This document shows positions 27,168 through 34,616 of a DNA stretch of 64,000 nt, piece by piece. The notes beneath the pieces were generated by a model, which saw only the letters and a list, made by a program, of their open reading frames with translations, had not been told where the DNA came from and made no database searches. Origin of the DNA: Embleya sp042956465 (lineage in GTDB: Bacteria; Actinomycetota; Actinomycetes; Streptomycetales; Streptomycetaceae); contig NZ_JBIBGL010000007.1 of assembly GCF_042956465.1 (NCBI RefSeq), positions 124,001-188,000 of the forward strand. Direction: 5' to 3'. A program made the translations under genes and the position numbers. Each line of letters opens with the position of its first letter. The first letter of the stretch is position 1.

Positions 27168-27992
27168 TCAGGCGCCGGTGGTCGGGCCGGGTTCCGGCTC
27201 GGGATCGGCCGCCGGATCGGGTTCGGCCTTCGTTGCGGAAGCGGGCGCCGACGCCGGAGTGGCGCCGGGGGTGGTCCCGGGCTCGGCCGCCTGCTGCGTC
27301 GCGGACTTCGGTTCGGCGCCGGACTCGGCTGTCGGTTCGGGAGCGGACTTCGGCTCCGGGTCGGCGTCATCCCTGGGCTTTGGTGCGGGGTCGGGCACCG
27401 GCTCCGATACCGGCTCGGTCACGGGCGCGGGGTCGGGCTCCGGCTTTCGGGCGGCCTTCGAGCGGGGCTCGGGCGCGGAATCCACTTCCGGCTCCGGCTC
27501 CGGCTTCGAAGTGGCCGCCCCCGGTGGGTGGTTCGCACCGGGCGCACCGGGCGCACCGGCGGGTTCGGGCGGCGTGGCCGCCGTGTTCGCGACGGTCGTC
27601 GGCTCCGCGGCCGGCTCGGTCGGCTTCGATGCGGCCGGTTCCGTTCCGGTGGGGCGCGCCGCGGTCGGTGTCGCGGCGGTGTCCGCGGGGCGTCGTGCCG
27701 TCGGTGTGTTCGACGATTCCGTTGCCGGCGCGGGCAGTTGGGCGGAGTTGGCGCCCGGAACGGGCGTCGGCGCCGCGGCCGGTGTGCCGGTGGCGTCGGC
27801 GACGTCCTCGTCGTACTCCCCGTCCGGGTCGTCCGCGAAGCGCCGCCGGCCCGCGAGTGCGAGCAGGGCGCCGGCGGCGACCAGGATCAGGCCCGCGACG
27901 AAGATCGTGGGTTCGTTCCCGCTCGCGCCTGCGATGTCCGCCACGGTCGGCGCCGTACCTTCGAGCGTGCTCAACGGTGTGATCCGATCCAT
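27168..27992 (-). CDS. hypothetical single-pass membrane protein with long Pro/Ala/Glu/Thr tail
   Basis: 274 residues. A short N-terminus precedes one hydrophobic segment (about 29-48, IFVAGLILVAAGALLALAG) closed by RRR, which suggests the N-terminus outside and the tail in the cytoplasm. The remaining 220 residues are low complexity, rich in Pro, Ala, Glu, Thr and Asp, with many PEP and EPxP steps and almost no hydrophobics. Such tails are disordered. The opposite strand is also open, but only this strand gives an ATG start and a membrane anchor. No clear ribosome site. Function unknown. Confidence 0.55.
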   Translation of the reverse strand: MDRITPLSTLEGTAPTVADIAGASGNEPTIFVAGLILVAAGALLALAGRRRFADDPDGEYDEDVADATGTPAAAPTPVPGANSAQLPAPATESSNTPTARRPADTAATPTAARPTGTEPAASKPTEPAAEPTTVANTAATPPEPAGAPGAPGANHPPGAATSKPEPEPEVDSAPEPRSKAARKPEPDPAPVTEPVSEPVPDPAPKPRDDADPEPKSAPEPTAESGAEPKSATQQAAEPGTTPGATPASAPASATKAEPDPAADPEPEPGPTTGA

Positions 27993-28117
27993 CGGCGAAC
28001 AAGTGCGATCGTCTTACTAGCAGACTCGTCGAACTCAGGGAAACCGGCCTCGACCTGAGAGTTTTCCTGGTCGAAACACGAAGGCGCAAGGATCGCCCCG
28101 CGAACAAGGGGGCCGCG

Positions 28118-29140
28118 ATGACCGTCATGGCGACACGTACGGGGCTGGGCTGGGAGCACGGGATCGACGATGTACCGTCCGCCGTCGCGTTGTCGGGCGG
28201 ATCGTGCGTGGTCGCGGGGGTCGCCGGCGGGGTTCGGCTGCTGGACGCGGCGACCGGGCGACTGCAGGCCCGGATCGTGTTGCCGGGCGGGGTGGACCGG
28301 GTCGGCTTCTCGCCCGACGGCACGGTGGTCGCCCTCGCGGGCCCCACAGGGTACGCGCTGTGGCGGATCACCGACGGCGCACTGCTGATGCGAACGCCGG
28401 GCCTGCCCGCGCGATTTGCCTGGTCCGCGGGCAGTCGGTGCGCGGTGTTCTTCGGCGGCGCCGTGCGGGTCTACGCCGGCGACACCGGCACCGAGTCGTG
28501 GCGGGCCGTGGACGGACCGGTCCGGGTGGACGACGTGGTCTGGGTCGACTCGGTCGGCGGGCTCGCCGTCGCGCTCGGCGGCGAGGTGCACATGTACGGG
28601 CCGCGTGGGCGGACGAACGTGTGGACGTACCCGATCCCGGTGCGGGTGCTCGCCGGCGCGCCGGACGGCGCGTGGTTGTGCGCGGCGGGCGACGTGCCGA
28701 GTGTGCACATACGCGGCGTCGGCGGTACGCACGAGGACCTCGGCGCGGCCGGGACCGAGCCGGTGACCGGGCTCGCGCTCGACGCGGGCGGACGCCGACT
28801 GGCCGCCGAGGACCGGGCCGGACTGACCGTGTGGGACCTCGCCGCGCGCGGCGGCCGGGTTCGCCCGCGCCCGCGCCGACTGCCTGCCCAACCGCAGGCG
28901 TGCGCGCCGCGTTGGCGGCCGGGCGGTGGCGCACTGATGGCCACGTCGGGCGGCGACGGCATGCTCGTGGTGTGGGACGTGCGCGCCGGCTCGGCCCGTC
29001 GGGTGCCGACCCCGTTGGCCCGACGGCACGTCGCGGCGCCGGTGACCGCGCTCGCCTGGCACGGGCGGGACGCGCTGCTGTTCGCGGACCGCACCGGTCG
29101 GGTCGGGACGCAGTGGTTCCGCGAGATCGGCACCCGCTGA
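28118..29140 (+). CDS. WD40-like beta-propeller protein
   Basis: 340 residues of repeated 40-residue beta units with no signal peptide, so cytoplasmic. Typical repeat endings are visible: GGVRLLDAATGRLQARI, FSPDGTVVALAGPTGYALWR, GLTVWDLAARGG, GGDGMLVVWDVRAGS. It probably forms a seven-blade scaffold. Start ATG at 28118 follows AAGGGGG; ATG at 28127 is also possible. It precedes the iron-boxed ABC ATPase but is separated from it by a promoter region, so they are likely separate units. Confidence 0.75.
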   Translation: MTVMATRTGLGWEHGIDDVPSAVALSGGSCVVAGVAGGVRLLDAATGRLQARIVLPGGVDRVGFSPDGTVVALAGPTGYALWRITDGALLMRTPGLPARFAWSAGSRCAVFFGGAVRVYAGDTGTESWRAVDGPVRVDDVVWVDSVGGLAVALGGEVHMYGPRGRTNVWTYPIPVRVLAGAPDGAWLCAAGDVPSVHIRGVGGTHEDLGAAGTEPVTGLALDAGGRRLAAEDRAGLTVWDLAARGGRVRPRPRRLPAQPQACAPRWRPGGGALMATSGGDGMLVVWDVRAGSARRVPTPLARRHVAAPVTALAWHGRDALLFADRTGRVGTQWFREIGTR

Positions 29141-29204
29141 CCGGGTCGACGCCCTGCGGTCGACGCCCTCCGATCGAGGCCGGCGGTGCCGGCGACCCGA
29201 TCGC

Positions 29205-29223
29205 TTAGGTTAGCCTCGCCTTA
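29205..29223. promoter_or_regulatory. DtxR/DmdR-type iron box
   Basis: TTAGGTTAGCCTCGCCTTA matches 16 of 19 positions of the actinobacterial iron box TTAGGTTAGGCTCACCTAA. It ends 32 bases before the ATPase start, the correct place for iron-dependent repression. Confidence 0.8.
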
Positions 29224-29255
29224 CATATGCTGTGTACGGCCGGGAGGGTCCGCCC

Positions 29256-30122
29256 ATGGAACTGCTCGTGGAAGATCTGCACGCCGGATATCCGGGGCAT
29301 CGTGCCGTGTCGGGCGTGGACCTGTCCGTGGCCGCCGGCAGCGTGGTCGCGATCGTCGGCCCCAACGGTTGCGGCAAGTCCACGCTGCTCCGCTCGATCG
29401 CGCGCCTGCACAAACCGGATTCGGGTCGGGTCAGGGTCGGCGGCGACGACATCTGGCGACTGAAGCCCCGTCAGGCCGCGCATCGGGTGGGGCTGTTGCC
29501 GCAGAACCCGACCGCACCGGAGGCGGTCACCGTGGCCGGACTGGTCCGCTATGGCCGGCATCCGCACCAGGGGTTGTTCCGCCAGTGGTCGCGCGCGGAC
29601 GAGCGGGTCTGCCGGGACGCGCTGACCGCGACCGGCGTGCTGGACCTGGCCGATCGACGGCTGGACCGGCTCTCCGGCGGGCAGCGGCAGCGCTGCTGGG
29701 TCGCGATGGTGATCGCGCAGGAGGCGCCGGTGATGTTGCTCGACGAGCCGACCTCGGCGCTGGATCTCGGCCACGCGGTCGAGGTGCTGGGCCTGGTCCG
29801 GCAGGTCGCCGCGGGCGGGCGCACCGTGGTGATGGTGCTGCACGACCTGGCGTCGGCGGCTCGGTACGCGGATGTGCTGGTCGCGATGCGGGCGGGCGAG
29901 GTGATCGCGTCCGGTCCGCCGAAGGAGGTCGTCGACGCGGCCCTGGTGCGGGCGCTGTACGACGTGGATGCGGACATCCTCCGGGCGCCGGGGGACGACA
30001 CCCCCGTCGTGGTGCCCCGAATGGTCGAGGCGGACGCGGCGGCGGAGGCCGGGGCCGATGTCGCCGCACGGGTGGGCGCCGACCGCGTCGACCACGCCGG
30101 GATCGGCCCGTCCGGAGTGTGA
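29256..30122 (+). CDS. iron-siderophore-type ABC transporter ATP-binding protein (orphan)
   Basis: 288 residues, FecE/FepC-like ATPase. Walker A is IVGPNGCGKSTLL (near residue 33), signature LSGGQRQRCW, Walker B APVMLLDEPTSALDLGH, and the H-loop VMVLHDLASA. It would drive ferric-siderophore uptake with a membrane permease. Start ATG at 29256 follows GGGAGGG. The iron box directly upstream supports an iron role. No permease or binding protein gene is adjacent, so it probably serves permeases encoded elsewhere. The C-terminal 30 residues are an Ala/Asp-rich extension. Confidence 0.9.
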   Translation: MELLVEDLHAGYPGHRAVSGVDLSVAAGSVVAIVGPNGCGKSTLLRSIARLHKPDSGRVRVGGDDIWRLKPRQAAHRVGLLPQNPTAPEAVTVAGLVRYGRHPHQGLFRQWSRADERVCRDALTATGVLDLADRRLDRLSGGQRQRCWVAMVIAQEAPVMLLDEPTSALDLGHAVEVLGLVRQVAAGGRTVVMVLHDLASAARYADVLVAMRAGEVIASGPPKEVVDAALVRALYDVDADILRAPGDDTPVVVPRMVEADAAAEAGADVAARVGADRVDHAGIGPSGV

Positions 30123-30219
30123 GGGCATCGTCGGCCGGCCGCCCGGTCCCCGCCGGCGTCGCTTGTTCGGGTAGGTTGCCCACAGAAATGTGACGATGCG
30201 TCAGTTGATGAGGTGGGCA

Positions 30220-30765
30220 ATGTTCGGCAAGAAGAAGGCCGCGGTGGCGGCCGAAGGCCGCGATGTGGCGGCGCTCGTGCTGCGCGCGACGCTCGGTCCG
30301 ATGCTCTTCGCGCACGGTTACAACAAGGTCGCCGGCCCCGGCGGCCTCGCCGGCACCACCGGCTGGTTCGAGTCGCTCGGCCTCAAGCCCGCCGAGGTGC
30401 ACGCGCGCCTGGCGGCCGGCACCGAGATGGCGGCCGGTGTCGGCATCGCGCTCGGCGTGGCCAACCCGCTGCCCGCGGCGGCGACGGTGGGCCTGATGAG
30501 CGTCGCGGCGGCGACCGACCACAAGGGCAAGGGCTTTTTCGTTTTCAAGGGCGGCTGGGAGTACACCGCCGTGGTCGGCGGTGCCGCGGTCGCGCTCGCC
30601 GCGCTCGGCAACGGCAGGTATTCGGTGGACGCGCTGATCGGGCGCAAGAAGTCGGGCCTGCGCCCGGCGCTGTTCGCGGCCGGCGTCGGCGTCGCGAACG
30701 CCGCGCTGCTGATGAAGCTCTGCTACAAGCCCGACCCGAAGCCGGACGAGACGCTCGAGGCGTAG
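30220..30765 (+). CDS. DoxX-family membrane protein
   Basis: 181 residues with four hydrophobic segments and the DoxX pattern LRATLGPMLFAHGYNKVAG near residue 25, GLAGTTGWFESLGL, and AAGTEMAAGVGIALG. DoxX proteins sit in the membrane and are tied to redox and thiol stress in actinobacteria. Start ATG at 30220 follows GAGGTG; the GTG at 30190 is a weaker alternative. The 3' end is Asp/Glu/Pro-rich and a related string recurs in the 60 bases after the stop. Confidence 0.85.
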   Translation: MFGKKKAAVAAEGRDVAALVLRATLGPMLFAHGYNKVAGPGGLAGTTGWFESLGLKPAEVHARLAAGTEMAAGVGIALGVANPLPAAATVGLMSVAAATDHKGKGFFVFKGGWEYTAVVGGAAVALAALGNGRYSVDALIGRKKSGLRPALFAAGVGVANAALLMKLCYKPDPKPDETLEA

Positions 30766-30850
30766 CTCCGGCGGGACGTTCGAGGCGGAGCCGGCCGAGG
30801 TCCTCGTGGCGCAAGCCGGACGAGACGGTCGAGCCGGAATACTTCGGCCG

Positions 30851-30887
30851 CCTCGGTCCGCACCGATGCACGCGGTGCGGACCGAGG
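30851..30887 (+). terminator. hairpin after the DoxX gene
   Basis: Perfect 15-bp stem, 30851-30865 with 30873-30887, and a seven-base loop. It lies between the DoxX stop and the uracil-DNA glycosylase start. Confidence 0.7.
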
Positions 30888-30960
30888 TGTCCGGGCGAGC
30901 CACTACGTTGGATCCCACGTTGATCCATGGGCGTTGCGCCCTCGTGTGGAGGTTCTTGCT

Positions 30961-31638
30961 GTGCAGACGTTGCCCGAGTCCTGGCAGCCCGTGCTCGCGG
31001 AGGAGTTGGCGAAGCCGTACTACGCCGAGCTGACCGCGTACGTGGACGCGGAACGCAAGGAACACCAGATCTTCCCGCCGGAGGACGAGGTGTTCGCGGC
31101 CCTGGAGGCGACGCCGTACGACGACGTGCGGGTGTTCGTCGTCGGGCAGGACCCGTACCACGACGACAACCAGGCGCACGGCATGTGCTTCTCGGTGCGG
31201 CCCGGCGTCAAGATCCCGCCGTCGCTGCGCAACATCTACAAGGAGATGCACGCGGACATCGGTCTGCCCATCCCCGACAACGGCTACCTGATGCCGTGGG
31301 CGCGGCAGGGCGTGCTGCTGATGAACACGGTGCTCACGGTGCGTGCGCACGAGGCCGCGTCGCACAAGGGCCGCGGCTGGGAGAAGTTCACCGACGCGGT
31401 GATCAAGGCGGTGAGCGACCGGGACAAGCCGGTGGTGTTCGTGTTGTGGGGCGGCCACGCGAAGAAGAAGGCGGCGTTGATCGACACCGCCAAGCACACC
31501 ATCGTGCAGGGCGCGCACCCCTCGCCGCTGTCCGCGAAGCTCTTCCACGGCAGCAAGCCGTTCTCGCAGATAGATGCCGCGCTGGCGGCCATGGGGCACG
31601 AGCCGATCGACTGGACGATCCCCAACCTCAAGGACTAG
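30961..31638 (+). CDS. ung: uracil-DNA glycosylase, family 1
   Basis: 225 residues. Removes uracil from DNA at the first step of base excision repair. The water-activating loop is VVGQDPYHD with catalytic D64; the Leu-intercalation loop is GAHPSPLSA with catalytic H186; the uracil pocket has MCFSVRPG and LLMNTVLTVR. Start GTG at 30961 has GGAGG eight bases upstream. Monocistronic. Confidence 0.97.
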   Translation: MQTLPESWQPVLAEELAKPYYAELTAYVDAERKEHQIFPPEDEVFAALEATPYDDVRVFVVGQDPYHDDNQAHGMCFSVRPGVKIPPSLRNIYKEMHADIGLPIPDNGYLMPWARQGVLLMNTVLTVRAHEAASHKGRGWEKFTDAVIKAVSDRDKPVVFVLWGGHAKKKAALIDTAKHTIVQGAHPSPLSAKLFHGSKPFSQIDAALAAMGHEPIDWTIPNLKD

Positions 31639-31892
31639 CTCGTCGAGGACCGGCGCCGCGAGGACGACGTCTCGAAGACCGGCACGTCGAGAACCGGCGC
31701 CGAACCCGCTCCGGCGCGGGCGCAAGAAAAACGACAACCGGCGTTCCGGTTCGGTATCGGCTCGGCCGGTATCGGACCGGAAACGGGCGCCGATCGGGAA
31801 TGGCCGAAAATCTCCTTGCATTGGTACGGAGCACCTACGGCAAGCCCTTACGGTGTGAGGCTCCCTCTTTCCATGCCTCCGAGGCGGCCCCC

Positions 31893-32546
31893 GTGTCGAC
31901 GACCACCGTTTCACCCGTATCCCCCACTCGCACCCCCACTCTCGATCTCACTCCCGGTTATGTCGCGCACCGAGGTCTGCGCGAGGAACTGGCCCGACTG
32001 ACCGAGGTGACCCGACACCTCGACCCGGTCGACATCCTGCGCGTGCGCGCGGTCGAGGAGCATCTCGCGCTGGTGTTGCGCTTCCTGCGCGCGCATCACC
32101 GCGAGGAACACACCGTGCTGTATCCGTGGGTGCGCGCCGGTTCGCCGCGTGCCGCCCGCACCGTGACCGCGTTCCAGGTGGACCACTCGGCCCTGGAGGA
32201 CGCGATGCGTCGCGCGGCCGACACGAGCGTGCCGCTGCGTGATCGCTCCCCCGCGATCGGGCGGCTGTACGACCAGGTGGCCCGGCACAGTCTGGCCGAG
32301 GAGCACCAGTTGTTCCCGCTGATGCGCCGGCACGTGCGCGGCACTCCCGACGGGCGGATGCCGACCCGCACCGTGCGAGTCTGGGGCCGTGACCTGCCCG
32401 CGCTCGTCGCCTTCCACCTGCACCACGCCACCGACGCCGAACGACGGCGGGTGTTGCGCTGGATCCCGCCCGGCACGGCCCTGTTGTGGCGGGCCGGGTG
32501 GCGGCGGGCCTACGAGCGGCGTCGGCGGGCCGCATACGGGAGTTGA
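31893..32546 (+). CDS. hemerythrin HHE-domain protein
   Basis: 217 residues from GTG at 31893 (GAGG at 31881); ATG at 31800 would add 31 residues. Two HHE-type metal sites can be seen: HHREEHTVLYPWV near residue 67 and HSLAEEHQLFPLM near 132, as in four-helix hemerythrin-like proteins that bind a di-iron centre and sense oxygen or nitric oxide. The C-terminus is unusual, a Trp/Arg-rich stretch that may contact membrane or nucleic acid. Confidence 0.78.
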   Translation: MSTTTVSPVSPTRTPTLDLTPGYVAHRGLREELARLTEVTRHLDPVDILRVRAVEEHLALVLRFLRAHHREEHTVLYPWVRAGSPRAARTVTAFQVDHSALEDAMRRAADTSVPLRDRSPAIGRLYDQVARHSLAEEHQLFPLMRRHVRGTPDGRMPTRTVRVWGRDLPALVAFHLHHATDAERRRVLRWIPPGTALLWRAGWRRAYERRRRAAYGS

Positions 32547-32570
32547 CCCGGGTTCGGCACGCGGCCCGGC

Positions 32571-33458
32571 TCAGGACGTGTGGTCGACCGCGTCGGTCGG
32601 GCTGGTCAGTGCGGCCAGCAGGGCACGGACGTGTTCGATCTCCGGCCCGGTGGGTTGCACGTCGCCCAGCGCACGCACCAGCGCGTCCAGGGCGCGCGCC
32701 GGCTCCGGCTCGGCGAGTGTGGACAGGTCGTGGATCAGCCGCAGCAACATGATCCGCGGCGCGGCGATCTGCTCGCGGGGCAGCGGCCGTTCGAAGTAGT
32801 CCTCGGCCAGATCCAGCCACAGGTTCCACAGGTCGGTCCGGGCGATCCGGGGCACCGCCAGGATCGCGTCGGTCAACTCGCGGGTCTGCCCGGCGGTGAT
32901 GGTGCGGCGCAGCACCGGCGCGGCCGGCAGCGCGGGCGCGGGCGGGGACACGGGCGCCGGCGGCGGCGAGCCGGCGGCCCCGTCCGTGCGCGGGCCCGGG
33001 AACGCCGGTGGATCGGCGGGCCGGGACGGCCCGTGGATCGCCGCCATCAGTTCGGCGTGCGCGTCCTCCTCGGACTTGCCGTACAGCGTCTTGCGCAGCA
33101 ACGGCCGCAACACGGACGGGATCTCCTCGCGATCCAACTCGTGCACCACGAGCGGGATCAGGCGGCGACCGCTGCCGCGCAGCGCGTCCGACATCGCGGT
33201 CCACTCGACCGTGGTCCAGCGCTCCGGTACGAAGTACGCGGGCGAGAACAGCGCGATCATGTGCCCCGCGCCGTCCAGCGCGCGGCTGACCTTGGTGGTC
33301 AGGTTCTCGCCCGTCGCCCAGTCCCACGCGTCGAGTTCGACCTCCAGGCCGGCCAGGAGGAGTTGGCCGGCGACCCACTCCGCCCAGGCGGTGTCCGAAC
33401 CGGCGTGGCTGATGAAGTAGCGCACCGCGTTGCCCCCGTGCTCCCCGTCGTTCGCCAT
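32571..33458 (-). CDS. TIR-domain effector with C-terminal shared adaptor domain
   Basis: 295 residues. Residues 8-150 are a TIR domain: RYFISHAGSDTAWAEWVAGQ, then LDAWDWATGENL, LFSPAYFVPERWTTVEWTAM with the Glu that is catalytic in NAD-cleaving bacterial TIRs, and RRLIPLVVHEL. A Pro-rich linker (about 155-190) leads to a C-terminal helical domain (about 195-295) with WNLWLDLAEDYFERPL, RIMLLRLIHDLS and PEPARALDALVRALGDV. The same domain ends the neighbouring STAND-like protein, so the two probably meet through it, as described for effector-associated domains. Start ATG at 33458 has no strong ribosome site. Last gene of the leftward arm of the FxSxx locus. Confidence 0.82.
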   Translation of the reverse strand: MANDGEHGGNAVRYFISHAGSDTAWAEWVAGQLLLAGLEVELDAWDWATGENLTTKVSRALDGAGHMIALFSPAYFVPERWTTVEWTAMSDALRGSGRRLIPLVVHELDREEIPSVLRPLLRKTLYGKSEEDAHAELMAAIHGPSRPADPPAFPGPRTDGAAGSPPPAPVSPPAPALPAAPVLRRTITAGQTRELTDAILAVPRIARTDLWNLWLDLAEDYFERPLPREQIAAPRIMLLRLIHDLSTLAEPEPARALDALVRALGDVQPTGPEIEHVRALLAALTSPTDAVDHTS

Positions 33459-33528
33459 GCGTACCAGCATCGCGCACCGGCCGGCCGGATTCGGCTCCTT
33501 CGCCCGATACGGAAGCGGAGCCACCCGT

Positions 33529-34614
33529 TCAGCCGGGCAGGTTGTCGATCGCCCGGCAGACCTCCTCGACGCCCTGGGTGTTGGGCAGCACGTCGTGCAG
33601 CGCGCGGCACAGACACTGCAGCGAGTGGATCGGTTCCGGGCCGTTGACCAGGGTCCGGATCATGTGCAGCAGCATCGACCGCGCGTCGGTCATGTGCCGG
33701 TGCAACAACTGGTGTTCGAGGTAGTCCTCGGACAGATCCAGCCAGATCGACCAGGTGTCCGGCGCCCGCAGCCCGCGCACGGCCAGGAACAGGTCGGCGA
33801 GATAGACGACCTGGTTCTGCGGGATGGTTCGGGACAGCTTGGCCATGTTCCCGAAGCGCAGCAGTTCGAGCGTCACGTCCGGGGTCACCAGGCCGGACGC
33901 GAAGAGTTCGGCGATCCGGGCGATCGCCGCGGGCCGGTCGCCGACGAACGCGGCGATCGCCTCGGCCGTGACCATCTCCAGCTCGAATTCGCGATGCGCG
34001 TCGAAGAGCATCAGCACCGACGAACCGCGGTCCAGCGGCGGCAGATCGACCGTGCTGCCCAGGTGGCGGGCGAGCGGATCGGTGCTGGTGATCAGCACGT
34101 GGCCGGGGCCGGCCGGGATCATCTCGCCGATCAGACCCGGCCGGTCGACCTCGTCGAAGACCAGCAACCAGCCCTCCCGCGACTGTAGTTCGTGCTTCGG
34201 GCCGACCTGTTGGTCGACCCGGTGGCCGAGGTCGGTCAGCTGTTCGAGGATGCGATGCAGGAAGGCCACGCCGCTCTCGGTGGGGCGGGCGGCACAGTCG
34301 AACCACCACACCACGTCGTACAGGTGCCGGTGCCGGTAGGCGTACTCCCGGGCCAGGTGGGTGGTGCCCAGGCCGGGCAGGTCGTCCTGCGGGCGCAGCA
34401 CGACGCGGTGTTCGGCCTGGAGCAGCGTGCGCAGGTCGGCGAGCGTGCCGTCGCGCCCGTAGAAGCGCCCCCTGGTGCCCGGGACGTGCCACACCGGCGG
34501 ATTGTCCGTGGGCGAGCGCGGCGGGGGCGGAGGCGCCATTCTGGGTGGTTCGGCCGGTCTGGGCGGTTCGGCAGGTCTCGGTGGGCGCGGCGGCGGGGGT
34601 ATCGGGTCCGACAC
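33529..34614 (-). CDS. STAND/NB-ARC-like protein with broken P-loop
   Basis: 361 residues. After a Pro-rich start (1-45) comes an NB-ARC-like domain aligned with that of FxsT: PGTRGRFYGRDGTLADLR, then LPGLGTTHLAREYAYR where FxsT has LHGLGGVGKTQVALEYAHR. Three residues and the P-loop Lys are missing (near residues 79-86), so ATP binding in the normal way is unlikely. Walker B-like WLLVFDEVDRPG and sensor-like VLITSTDPLA remain. The last 100 residues match the C-terminal domain of the TIR protein at 32571 (WSIWLDLSEDYLEHQL, SMLLHMIRTL, RALHDVLP). GTG at 34614 lies two bases past the upstream stop, so it is co-translated; ATG at 34539 is the alternative. Confidence 0.78.
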   Translation of the reverse strand: MSDPIPPPPRPPRPAEPPRPAEPPRMAPPPPPRSPTDNPPVWHVPGTRGRFYGRDGTLADLRTLLQAEHRVVLRPQDDLPGLGTTHLAREYAYRHRHLYDVVWWFDCAARPTESGVAFLHRILEQLTDLGHRVDQQVGPKHELQSREGWLLVFDEVDRPGLIGEMIPAGPGHVLITSTDPLARHLGSTVDLPPLDRGSSVLMLFDAHREFELEMVTAEAIAAFVGDRPAAIARIAELFASGLVTPDVTLELLRFGNMAKLSRTIPQNQVVYLADLFLAVRGLRAPDTWSIWLDLSEDYLEHQLLHRHMTDARSMLLHMIRTLVNGPEPIHSLQCLCRALHDVLPNTQGVEEVCRAIDNLPG

Positions 34615-34616
34615 GG

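Noticed and set aside
27067..28020. Plus-strand Gly/Ser-rich protein instead of the minus-strand Pro/Glu-rich one
   Set aside because: The minus strand gives an ATG start, a single membrane segment followed by RRR, and a clean stop; the plus frame begins inside the heptamer repeats without a ribosome site.
30741..30840. A second short gene duplicated from the DoxX 3' end
   Set aside because: The related string (GCCGGACGAGAC) is too short and is not in an open frame with a start; it looks like a minor duplication before the terminator.
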